From contig DYRK01000343.1 of assembly GCA_020718785.1 (NCBI GenBank), forward strand, positions 1 to 6,392: a DNA stretch of 6,392 bases, read 5' to 3'. This document shows, piece by piece, positions 1 to 5,972 of the stretch; within the stretch, counting starts at the first letter, position 1; each line of letters starts with the position of its first letter. Origin of the DNA: Desulfatirhabdium butyrativorans. GTDB lineage: Bacteria > Desulfobacterota > Desulfobacteria > Desulfobacterales > DYRK01. The position numbers were made by a program, and so were the translations under genes. The notes under the pieces are model-generated. The model was not told where the DNA came from and made no database searches. It saw only the letters and a list, made by a program, of their open reading frames with translations.

Positions 1-31
1 TGTTCTGTCTGTTCCATTAATTATTAACTAA

Positions 32-895
32 AATGTTTCAAGTAAAGGAATAGAACTGAAAAAACACCGCGATCATCTTGAAGAATTAGCCGAAACCCGC
101 GCCAGACAGCTTATTCATGCGGAACGTCTTGCCATGCTGGGAACCCTTCTGGCAGGCATAGCTCATGAGATAAACAATCCGCTGTCTTCCATACTGTCAG
201 GCGTTCAGAATGCCTTCAGACGCCTGTCCCCGGAACTGGAGGCAAATATCGCTGTTTCAAAAGCCTGCGGCACTGAGCTGTCAGTCATCCGGGAATATCT
301 GAAACAGAGAAATATCCTCAGATATCTTGAGGCAATAGAGGAGAACACGTGCCGCTGCACAAAGATTGTCTCCGATATGATCAACTTCAGCAGAAGCAGC
401 GATTATCCGCAGAATATTCAGACAGATATTCATCATCTGCTTGACGATATGGTTCATCTTGCGATCAGCGATTATGATCTCAAGAAAAAATATAATTTCG
501 GGCATATTACAGTCATAAGACGCTATGACAAACGCCTGCCGCAGATTCCCTGTGTGCCGAATGAACTTCAGCAGGTTTTTTTCAATCTTCTTAAAAATGC
601 GGCTCAGGCAATGGCAGAAGTGAAACAGGAAAATTATAAACCGGTCATTGAACTGAAAACCTCACGCGCAGGAAATGAAGCAGTCATCGAGGTGGCTGAC
701 AATGCCGGCGGCATGGATGAGGAAATCCGCAGACGCATTTTCGATCCTTTTTTCACCACAAAAGGCGCGGGAGCCGGAACCGGGCTGGGGCTTTCAATAT
801 CTTATTTCATTATTACCGAAATTCACAAGGGCAAGATGTCTGCGGAATCGGAACTCGGAAAAGGGAGCCGATTCATCATCTGCCTGCCCCTTTGA
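32..895 (+). CDS. Sensor histidine kinase core (HisKA + HATPase_c), N-terminal sensor missing; start uncertain
   Basis: This is the transmitter part of a two-component histidine kinase: it autophosphorylates on His from ATP and passes the phosphate to a response regulator. Counting from the ATG at 134 (253 aa), the H-box AGIAHEINNPLSS has phospho-acceptor H11, the N-box spans about 143-157 (N151, N155), the G1 box is DNAGGM (D189), the F-box is FDPFFTTK (203-210) and the G2 box is GTGLGLS (215-221). All are intact, so catalysis looks possible. The ATG at 134 is the first ordinary start, but the same frame is open from 32, just after a TAA at 29-31. It encodes a typical coiled linker (LKKHRDHLEELAETRARQL) that normally joins a PAS or membrane sensor to HisKA. 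Codons 32-133 include no ATG, GTG or TTG. Either the gene is a 5'-truncated remnant, or it starts on a rare codon such as CTG at 56, or at 134. No transmembrane segment is visible. Partner and signal are unknown. Confidence 0.88.
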   Translation, partial: NVSSKGIELKKHRDHLEELAETRARQLIHAERLAMLGTLLAGIAHEINNPLSSILSGVQNAFRRLSPELEANIAVSKACGTELSVIREYLKQRNILRYLEAIEENTCRCTKIVSDMINFSRSSDYPQNIQTDIHHLLDDMVHLAISDYDLKKKYNFGHITVIRRYDKRLPQIPCVPNELQQVFFNLLKNAAQAMAEVKQENYKPVIELKTSRAGNEAVIEVADNAGGMDEEIRRRIFDPFFTTKGAGAGTGLGLSISYFIITEIHKGKMSAESELGKGSRFIICLPL

Positions 896-971
896 ATTTT
901 CAAAAACGACCGTGGGCGGCGGCTTTCTGTCGGGACAGTCTGCCTGAAAGCGGTACTACGGACTTTTGCGG

Positions 972-978
972 AAAGGAG
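972..978 (+). promoter_or_regulatory. Ribosome-binding site of glgB
   Basis: AAAGGAG lies 6 nt before the ATG at 985. It decides the start of glgB against a longer in-frame reading from a TTG at 892, which would overlap the kinase stop codon and add 31 residues unlike any branching-enzyme N-terminus. Confidence 0.85.
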
Positions 979-984
979 ATAAAC

Positions 985-3012
985 ATGAATCGTCAAAGCG
1001 ATGATCCTTTGCAGCTTCTTTTGGAAAGCGATTCCCTGCTGCGCCAGTATGAAACCGCTCTGAGAGAACGGCTTAGGCACAGCATGGAAACGGAAAAACG
1101 GCTCACGCAGGGAAAAACAAGTCTTGCCGACTTTGCCTCGGGACATGAATATTTCGGACTGCATTTCCAAAATAACGAATGGGTATTTCGGGAATGGGCG
1201 CCGAATGCGACAGAAATTTATCTGATAGGAGATATGAACGGCTGGCAGCCTAAGAAAAAATTTGCTCCGGCACGCATCAATAAGGCAGAGGGCTTATGGG
1301 AACTCCGTCTTTCCGCGGACAGCCTGAAACACGGCGACCATTACAAACTCCTTGTCTGCTGGCCCGGGGGGCGGGGAGAACGCATTCCTGCTTATGCCCG
1401 GCGGGTTATTCAGGACCGTGAGACAAAAATTTTCAGCGCGCAGGTCTGGGTTCCGGAATCTCCCTACGTCTGGAAATGCAGGGATTTCCGACGCGCATCA
1501 GAGCCTCTGTTTGTTTACGAAGCCCATGCGGGCATGGCTCAGGAAGAAGGAAAAATCGGTTCGTATCAGGAATTTACCCGCCATATCCTTCCGCGGATAG
1601 TCAAAGCCGGATACAATACCGTTCAGTTAATGGCAATTCAGGAACATCCGTACTACGGCTCTTTCGGCTACCATGTGGCGAATTTCTTTGCCGCATCTTC
1701 GCGCTTCGGGACGCCGTATCATCTCAAAGAACTCATTGATACCGCGCATGAATACGGTATTGCCGTTATTATAGATATGGTGCATTCCCACGCTGTGAGC
1801 AATGAAACCGAAGGTCTGAGCCGATTTGACGGCACGCTGTATCAGTATTTTCACGAAGGCGAGCGCGGATTCCATCGGGCATGGGATTCCCGATGCTTTG
1901 ACTACGGCAAATATCAGGTGCTTCATTTTCTGCTGTCCGACTGCCGCTACTGGCTTGACGAATACCGTGTTGACGGATTCCGCTTTGACGGCGTGACAAG
2001 TATGCTTTATCTTCATCACGGACTGGGCGAGGCATTCAGATCCTACGATCAGTATTTCGATGACTCTGTGGACAAGGATGCCCTGACTTATCTCACCCTT
2101 GCCAACAAGCTCATTCACGGACTCAGACCCGATGCGATTACCATTGCAGAAGACATCAGCGGGATGCCCGGTCTGGCTTTTCCTAATGCCGGCGGAGGCG
2201 TGGGCTTTGACTACCGATTTGCAATGGGTATTCCCGATCTCTGGACCCGTCTGCTGAAAGGCGTTCCGGATGAAGACTGGTCCATGGGACATATTTTTCA
2301 CGACCTGACCGACCGGCGGAAAGATGAAAAGACCATCAGTTATGCCGAATCTCATGATCAGGCAATCGTGGGAGACAAGACCATTATCTCATGGCTCATT
2401 GACGCTGATATTTACGATCACATGAGCAGAAACGATGATAACCTCAAAGTCAGCCGCGGCATAGCCTTGCATAAGCTGATCCGCTTCATTACTCTGACTA
2501 CCGCGGGTCACGGCTATCTCAATTTCATGGGCAATGAATTCGGGCATCCCGAATGGATTGACTTTCCAAGAGAAGGAAACGGCTGGTCGTATCACTATGC
2601 CCGGCGCCAGTGGCATCTCGTGGATGATCCCAATCTCAAATATCAGTTTCTTGCCTGCTTTGACCGAGATATGATCAGGCTGGCGAAACAGTTCGGGCTT
2701 ATTCAATCTCCTGCGCCGCGTCTTTTATACGAACATTTTGCAGATAAAGTGATCATATTTGAACGGGCTTCGCTTCTCTTTGTCTTCAATTTTCATCCTA
2801 CGATGTCTCACACAGATTACCGTTTTGAGGCTTTGCCGGGAAAATACCGCATGATCTTTGACAGCGATGCAGAGCAGTACGGGGGAAATAAGCGGTTAGT
2901 TCAGAATCAGGAACATCTCACCCTGTCTGAGACATTGTGGGGACAAAAGCGGAATGTCCTCAGCCTTTATCTCCCGACACGGACCGCGATGGTATTGGGA
3001 AGTGAGAAGTGA
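985..3012 (+). CDS. glgB: 1,4-alpha-glucan (glycogen) branching enzyme, eukaryote-like GH13_8 type
   Basis: This cytosolic enzyme cuts alpha-1,4 glucan chains and reattaches the piece through an alpha-1,6 bond, making branches in glycogen. The protein is 675 aa. Residues about 55-145 form the N-terminal CBM48 beta-sandwich (EYFGLH, FREWAPNA, GDMNGW). The GH13 barrel follows: region I DMVHSHA (264-270), region II GFRFDGVTSM with nucleophile D335, region III IAED with acid/base E389, region IV ESHD with D458. NFMGNEFGHPEW (513-524) and the C-terminal beta domain (about 580-670) complete it. Motifs such as QLMAI.EH, FFAASSR.GTP and SYHYARRQ are those of human/yeast GBE1 enzymes and not of the E. 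coli GlgB type; the length also fits GBE1 (about 700 aa). The kinase ends 89 nt upstream, so co-transcription is possible but unproven. The last codons (GSEK-stop) lie inside a repeat. No other glycogen gene is in the window. Confidence 0.95.
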   Translation: MNRQSDDPLQLLLESDSLLRQYETALRERLRHSMETEKRLTQGKTSLADFASGHEYFGLHFQNNEWVFREWAPNATEIYLIGDMNGWQPKKKFAPARINKAEGLWELRLSADSLKHGDHYKLLVCWPGGRGERIPAYARRVIQDRETKIFSAQVWVPESPYVWKCRDFRRASEPLFVYEAHAGMAQEEGKIGSYQEFTRHILPRIVKAGYNTVQLMAIQEHPYYGSFGYHVANFFAASSRFGTPYHLKELIDTAHEYGIAVIIDMVHSHAVSNETEGLSRFDGTLYQYFHEGERGFHRAWDSRCFDYGKYQVLHFLLSDCRYWLDEYRVDGFRFDGVTSMLYLHHGLGEAFRSYDQYFDDSVDKDALTYLTLANKLIHGLRPDAITIAEDISGMPGLAFPNAGGGVGFDYRFAMGIPDLWTRLLKGVPDEDWSMGHIFHDLTDRRKDEKTISYAESHDQAIVGDKTIISWLIDADIYDHMSRNDDNLKVSRGIALHKLIRFITLTTAGHGYLNFMGNEFGHPEWIDFPREGNGWSYHYARRQWHLVDDPNLKYQFLACFDRDMIRLAKQFGLIQSPAPRLLYEHFADKVIIFERASLLFVFNFHPTMSHTDYRFEALPGKYRMIFDSDAEQYGGNKRLVQNQEHLTLSETLWGQKRNVLSLYLPTRTAMVLGSEK

Positions 3013-3070
3013 AGAGTGAGAAGTGAAGAGTAAAAAATATTTCTCACTCCTCACTTCTCATTTCTCACTT
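3000..3070. terminator. Imperfect inverted repeat between convergent genes, probable two-way terminator built from a tandem 14-mer
   Basis: Positions 3000-3029 pair with 3041-3070 without gaps: by eye 24 of 30 positions are complementary, around an A/T-rich loop (3030-3040). The left arm contains two perfect tandem copies of AGTGAGAAGTGAAG (3001-3014, 3015-3028). The structure separates glgB (+) and panB (-), whose stops lie at 3010-3012 and 3069-3071, so both genes end within it. A/T tracts in the loop and the convergent position suit a two-way terminator. It lacks a classic GC stem followed by a U-run, so its origin may instead be a dispersed repeat. Confidence 0.6.
3001..3028 (+). repeat. 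Two tandem copies of a 14-nt unit
   Basis: AGTGAGAAGTGAAG occurs twice in a row without mismatch. The first copy encodes the end of GlgB and its stop codon. A degenerate inverted version of the same purine-rich sequence occupies 3041-3070. Confidence 0.85.
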
Positions 3071-3920
3071 ATTCTTTCAGATACTTTTCGATTTTCTCGA
3101 GTTCGTCGCTTTTCATGGTAAAACTGTGCTTCTCTTCGGGGAATCTTCCGTTTTCCACATCTGCTTTGAATTCGGCAATAGCGGATGAAATTATCTCGCT
3201 GATTTTGGCATATTGTTTTACAAATTTCGGCGTAAAGCGGTCAAACAAACCTACCATATCATACATTACCAGCACCTGCCCGTCGCAGTCAATTCCTGCT
3301 CCGATGCCGATGGTAGGAATCGAAACGGTTTCTGTGATTATCTTTGCGACAGGAGCCGGAACAGCCTCCATAACTAATGAGAAACAGCCTGCTTTTTCAA
3401 CCGCTTTCGCATCTTCTATCAGCGCACGGGCAGCTTCGGCATTTTTTCCCTGAACCTTGAAACCGCCCAGAGCCGATGCGGTCTGAGGTGTAAGCCCGAT
3501 ATGCCCCTGAACCGGAATCCCGGCATTGACAATCGCTTCAATGACCGGAGCCATTGTTTTTCCGCCCTCAAGTTTGACGCAGTCTGCCCTGCCTTCTTTC
3601 ATAAAGCGGTTCGCGTTTTCAACGGCTTTTTCCTTTGAGACATTATAGGAACCGAACGGCATATCGCCTATTACCAATGCCCGTTTCGCGACCCGGCTCA
3701 CTATTTTTACGTGGTGAATCATCTCATCCATAGTCACAGAAACCGTATCCTGATAGCCCAGCACAACCATTCCCAGCGAATCTCCCACAAGCAGAATGTC
3801 TATTCCGCTCTGGTCTGCCAAGAGGGCCCATGGATAATCATAGGCGGTAAGCATGGAAATTCTGGGGCTGCTGTTTTTTCTGGATTTGATATCAAATACG
3901 GTCAATTTCTTCTGTTCCAC
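3069..3920 (-). CDS. panB: 3-methyl-2-oxobutanoate hydroxymethyltransferase (ketopantoate hydroxymethyltransferase)
   Basis: PanB transfers a hydroxymethyl group from 5,10-methylenetetrahydrofolate to 2-oxoisovalerate to make ketopantoate, the first committed step of pantothenate and CoA synthesis, in the cytosol. The protein is 283 aa, slightly longer than E. coli PanB (264 aa). Family motifs appear in order: MLTAYDYP (23-30), VGDSLGMV with Mg-ligand D47, IGDMPFGSY with D86, VKLEGG with E118, GHIGLTPQ (139-146), VMEAVP with the catalytic base E185, and PTIGIGAG (202-209). All metal and catalytic positions are present. The start is GTG (3918-3920, read on the minus strand), 6 nt after AAAGGAG. 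An overlapping ATG two bases upstream is out of frame. The C-terminal tail (about 265-283) is lysine/glutamate-rich. No panC, panD or panE is adjacent in the window. The gene converges on glgB and diverges from the chemotaxis receptor gene. Confidence 0.97.
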   Translation of the reverse strand: MEQKKLTVFDIKSRKNSSPRISMLTAYDYPWALLADQSGIDILLVGDSLGMVVLGYQDTVSVTMDEMIHHVKIVSRVAKRALVIGDMPFGSYNVSKEKAVENANRFMKEGRADCVKLEGGKTMAPVIEAIVNAGIPVQGHIGLTPQTASALGGFKVQGKNAEAARALIEDAKAVEKAGCFSLVMEAVPAPVAKIITETVSIPTIGIGAGIDCDGQVLVMYDMVGLFDRFTPKFVKQYAKISEIISSAIAEFKADVENGRFPEEKHSFTMKSDELEKIEKYLKE

Positions 3921-3924
3921 ATTA

Positions 3925-3980
3925 TACTCCTTTGCAAAAGTATTTTTTATATGATAAATCTTCCTGAAAATTTATAAAGA
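3925..3980. repeat. Direct repeat, copy A (panB leader)
   Basis: About 55 nt just upstream of panB (TACTCCTTTGCAAAAG onward) recur at 4088-4142 with a few substitutions and small indels. The copies lie about 163 nt apart in the same orientation. Copy A carries the panB ribosome-binding site at its panB-proximal end. The outer part (ATATGAT, GAAAAT, TATA) is also shared, so the similarity is not limited to the ribosome-binding site. Confidence 0.8.
3927..3933 (-). promoter_or_regulatory. Ribosome-binding site of panB
   Basis: On the minus strand AAAGGAG stands 6 nt before the GTG start codon, supporting GTG as the true start. The same element recurs at 4090-4096 inside the duplicated leader. 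Confidence 0.8.
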
Positions 3981-3998
3981 TTCCCGATATATAATTTT

Positions 3999-4082
3999 TT
4001 AAAAAAAGATAGTCAAGAACAAAACATCAGGTTTTTTGAAAAAACCTCCTTTTTCGGGCTGTCTGATTCCGCGGAATCCCAT
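3999..4082 (-). CDS. Possible 27-codon small ORF behind the duplicated leader
   Basis: On the minus strand an ATG (4080-4082) follows AAAGGAG by 7 nt and opens a frame of 27 codons (starting MGFRGIRQPEKGG, ending LFLTIFF) closed by TAA at 3999-4001. The ribosome-binding site lies in copy B of the leader repeat, so translation signals are good. The content is not: the frame crosses a 14-bp palindrome and a 9-bp hairpin, and I recognise no family. It could be a leader peptide for panB, an unrelated small protein, or chance translation of a dispersed repeat. Confidence 0.25.
   Translation of the reverse strand: MGFRGIRQPEKGGFFKKPDVLFLTIFF
4029..4047. repeat. 9-bp inverted repeat with 1-nt centre
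   Basis: AGGTTTTTT and its exact complement AAAAAACCT flank a single G. As RNA it would form a weak A/U-rich hairpin. It lies in the panB leader on the minus strand and inside the small ORF, followed there by a T-rich stretch, so an attenuator is conceivable but speculative. Confidence 0.55.
4065..4078. repeat. Perfect 14-bp palindrome
   Basis: GATTCCGCGGAATC is identical on both strands and sits in the spacer between panB and the receptor gene. A palindrome of this size without a spacer could be the binding site of a dimeric regulator, or part of a dispersed repeat. Nothing in the window identifies a binding protein. Confidence 0.6.
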
Positions 4083-4087
4083 ATTGA

Positions 4088-4142
4088 TACTCCTTTACAA
4101 AAGTATTTTTATATGATACATCTTCTCCGAAAATCTATAGAA
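4088..4142. repeat. Direct repeat, copy B
   Basis: Second copy of the panB leader repeat (see 3925-3980). It keeps AAAGGAG (minus strand, 4090-4096), the AAAAGTATTTT block and the GAAAAT block. Its far end points toward the chemotaxis receptor gene and lies about 70 nt from that gene's start. Confidence 0.8.
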
Positions 4143-4213
4143 CATTATTCATCGGGAGCAGAAAAATATTAAACGTCTGTTTCTTAATGTAAAATCAAGG
4201 GAAAAATTAAAGA

Positions 4214-5584
4214 ATGCTGAAAAAAACAAAACTCAGCTCAAAAATTTTCGGCGGATGTGCAGCTATGCTGATTTTTACCGCGGCGATTGCCTGCACCGGC
4301 ATCAGTTTCCTGTCCATGATTGAGGAGAGGGTGAAAAAAACCGATGAGACAAATCAGATGCTCGACACCATATTGGAAATCAGGCGGCATGAAAAAAACT
4401 TTGTCATCAGAGGAGATTCGGTCTATATTGAGAGAGTCAAAAAATATACAGACGATTTCAAAAATCAGATAAAGGCAGACAGAGAGACCGTCAGTGATCC
4501 GGCGAAAAAAAAGCAGTCTGATGATATTCTTGCACTGATCGGGAAGTATCAGACGCTGTTTTCTGAATATGCTGATCTCCGCAATAAAGAGAACACCGGC
4601 GGAACTGAAGGAATCGCGGAGGCAGAAATAAAGATGGCGGAACCTGCACGGCAAATCACAGAGGCTTGCCGCAGAATCAGTTCCGAGCAGAAAAACAGGA
4701 TGTATCAGCAGATATCCGCTGCTCGGAAAATGATGGCGATATTCGCTGTATCGGCGATTTTTCCCGGAATACTGTCTGCATTTTTTCTCACCCGCCGGAT
4801 TATCCGGCCGATTATCCGGCGGATTGACTCGCTGGCAGATGACTTGGAAAAAACAGTCTCGGCATTCGCCCATTTTTTGGGAGAGGAACAGTCTGTTATC
4901 CAAGAAACATCAAAGCAGGTTTCTGTCATAGCAGGGATATGCGCGTCTCTCGGAGAGATAACGGCCATGATCAGAAAAAACTCAGGCGATGCGGCCATGG
5001 CAGATGATCTTATGATGAAAACAATTCAGGATGTTGACAAATCGGATAAATCAATGAACGATCTGATTGTCTCAATGGAACATATCATCCGGGCGAGCAA
5101 CGAAACCTCCGATATTGTCAGGACAATTGACGAAATTTCCTTTCAGACCAATCTCCTTGCACTGAACGCGGCCATTGAGGCTGCCCGTGCCGGTGAAGCC
5201 GGTGCAGGTTTTGCCGTAGTTGCAGAAGAAGTCAGAAATCTTGCCGGAAGCTCGGCTGATGCGGTCGGGAATACCTCCGGGCTGATTGAGGGAACCGTAA
5301 AAAAAATCACAGAAGGCTCGGAACTTCTGACCGGGACAAGCAAGAGCTTTTCCGAAGTTTCCGGGAGTATCGGCATTATCGCCGCATTGGTCAGCGGCAT
5401 CGCTTTCACCTCCGATGAGCAGTCCCGCAAAATGGATGAACTGAATACTGCCGTGGCTGAGATAGATAAAATCATCCGGCAGAATGCGCGGGTCGCCGAA
5501 ATGTCTTTATCTCTATGGGAAGAAAGAAAAACACAGGCAGAAAAGATGCGGAATCTGGCTGCGGAACTGATTTCGGAATTGTAG
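4214..5584 (+). CDS. Methyl-accepting chemotaxis protein with four-helix-type periplasmic sensor
   Basis: This inner-membrane receptor (456 aa) should pass a ligand signal to the CheA/CheW array. Transmembrane segment 1 is about 11-33. The periplasmic region is about 34-171, all helical in character, with EIRRHEKNFVIRGD (55-68), a pattern seen in four-helix-bundle/HBM-type sensors. Transmembrane segment 2 is about 172-192. After it, RRIIRPIIRRIDSL resembles the start of a HAMP domain, but I see no complete HAMP. The cytoplasmic signalling hairpin is clear: the conserved tip IDEISFQTNLLALNAAIEAA spans 305-324, followed by GEAGAGFAVVAEEVRNLA (327-344). Flanking methylation helices are diverged, and no C-terminal CheR-binding pentapeptide is present. 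The ribosome-binding site is weak: AAGGGA at 4197-4202, 11 nt from the ATG. The gene stands alone, divergent from panB. The ligand is unknown. Confidence 0.94.
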   Translation: MLKKTKLSSKIFGGCAAMLIFTAAIACTGISFLSMIEERVKKTDETNQMLDTILEIRRHEKNFVIRGDSVYIERVKKYTDDFKNQIKADRETVSDPAKKKQSDDILALIGKYQTLFSEYADLRNKENTGGTEGIAEAEIKMAEPARQITEACRRISSEQKNRMYQQISAARKMMAIFAVSAIFPGILSAFFLTRRIIRPIIRRIDSLADDLEKTVSAFAHFLGEEQSVIQETSKQVSVIAGICASLGEITAMIRKNSGDAAMADDLMMKTIQDVDKSDKSMNDLIVSMEHIIRASNETSDIVRTIDEISFQTNLLALNAAIEAARAGEAGAGFAVVAEEVRNLAGSSADAVGNTSGLIEGTVKKITEGSELLTGTSKSFSEVSGSIGIIAALVSGIAFTSDEQSRKMDELNTAVAEIDKIIRQNARVAEMSLSLWEERKTQAEKMRNLAAELISEL

Positions 5585-5736
5585 TCCGGGTTCCCGGCAC
5601 AGCATTCCGAGAGTTTCTCCGCAAAAAACGGCTTGCGTCTGTTTTAAGTTTTTGGCGTTTTACAGAAGTGCAGATTATGCCGGTGGGCAGTATACAGTAA
5701 AACGACTTTCCAAGCCGTTTTGTGTCTGTTCTTTTA
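5585..5736. other. Non-coding spacer after the receptor gene
   Basis: I see no convincing gene here. It contains a short hairpin just after the stop (CCGGG-TT-CCCGG, 5586-5597), which has no T-run and is at best a poor terminator. It also holds an 11-bp perfect inverted repeat, AAAACGGCTTG (5625-5635) against its complement at 5711-5721, 75 nt apart. Confidence 0.6.
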
Positions 5737-5740
5737 TCTC

Positions 5741-5764
5741 GTTCCCAAGCCCCGGCTTGGGAAC
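5741..5764. repeat. GTTCCCAAGC palindrome, copy 1
   Basis: GTTCCCAAGC and GCTTGGGAAC pair as a 10-bp stem with a short C-rich loop. Lying 157 nt after the receptor stop codon, it could also end transcription, though no T-run follows. Confidence 0.8.
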
Positions 5765-5774
5765 GCATCTGCGC

Positions 5775-5792
5775 CCGAAGCCCCGGCTTCGG
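5775..5792. repeat. GC-rich palindrome CCGAAGCC-type
   Basis: CCGAAGC pairs with GCTTCGG around a CCCG centre. It resembles copy 1 of the GTTCCCAAGC palindrome in its central AAGCCCCGGCTT, as if one repeat type had been altered at the outer arms. Confidence 0.65.
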
Positions 5793-5812
5793 TCCGTCTC
5801 CCGTCACGGGAA

Positions 5813-5831
5813 GCCGGGGAGCCTCCCCGGC
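5813..5831. repeat. GC-rich perfect hairpin
   Basis: GCCGGGGA and TCCCCGGC form a perfect 8-bp stem with a GCC loop. A smaller stem (CCCG-TCA-CGGG, 5800-5810) precedes it directly, so 5775-5831 is almost wholly self-complementary. Confidence 0.7.
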
Positions 5832-5836
5832 AAGTG

Positions 5837-5862
5837 CGTTCCCAAGCAGGGGCTTGGGAACG
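5837..5862. repeat. GTTCCCAAGC palindrome, copy 2
   Basis: CGTTCCCAAGC and GCTTGGGAACG form an 11-bp perfect stem around AGGG. Its right half plus the following GAGAAA (5849-5867) is repeated exactly at 5997-6015. Three short tandem ACGAGAAA-like units follow (about 5860-5884). Confidence 0.8.
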
Positions 5863-5883
5863 AGAAACGAGAAAACGAGAAAA

Positions 5884-5972
5884 AGGAGGAGTGCTGAAAT
5901 GCCAATTTTATAAGATGGGTTCGGCACTGTGCTGACCGATCTTATAAAATGGGTCATTTCAGCACTCCTCCT
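5884..5972. mobile_element. 89-nt long hairpin, MITE-like candidate
   Basis: Positions 5884-5901 pair perfectly with 5955-5972 (18 bp, AGGAGGAGTGCTGAAATG outward). Positions 5905-5916 pair perfectly with 5939-5950 (12 bp, ATTTTATAAGAT). Between these stems there is one bulge and one mismatch, with two C-G pairs. The 22-nt centre is itself partly self-complementary. Short length, terminal inverted repeats and no coding capacity are the marks of a miniature inverted-repeat element or of a structured RNA. I see no clear target-site duplication, so mobility is inferred only. Confidence 0.5.

Noticed and set aside
927..938. Terminator after the kinase gene (CTGTC-GG-GACAG)
   Set aside because: A 5-bp stem with a 2-nt loop and no T-run is too weak to call.
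892..984. 31-residue N-terminal extension of glgB from a TTG overlapping the kinase stop
   Set aside because: The strong AAAGGAG 6 nt before the ATG at 985 and the lack of any family-like sequence upstream favour 985.
1627..2355. Long antisense frame of 242 codons inside glgB
   Set aside because: It is a shadow of a well-supported GH13 enzyme with an intact catalytic triad, with no motifs of its own.
4161..4200. Promoter for the receptor gene (TTAAAC at 4169-4174 and TAAAAT at 4190-4195)
   Set aside because: The spacing is only 15 nt and the boxes are weak in an A/T-rich stretch; no sigma-28-like motif is clear.
5720..5935. Several short plus-strand frames across 5515-5935
   Set aside because: They read through palindromic repeats in more than one frame, giving low-complexity peptides, and lack a consistent ribosome-binding site or family.
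5472..5957. Minus-strand 161-codon frame over the receptor gene end and the palindrome cluster
   Set aside because: It is a translation of the repeats (VPKPLLGN, RSQAGAWER) and of antisense receptor sequence. Its start lies in the hairpin arm, and no domain is recognisable.
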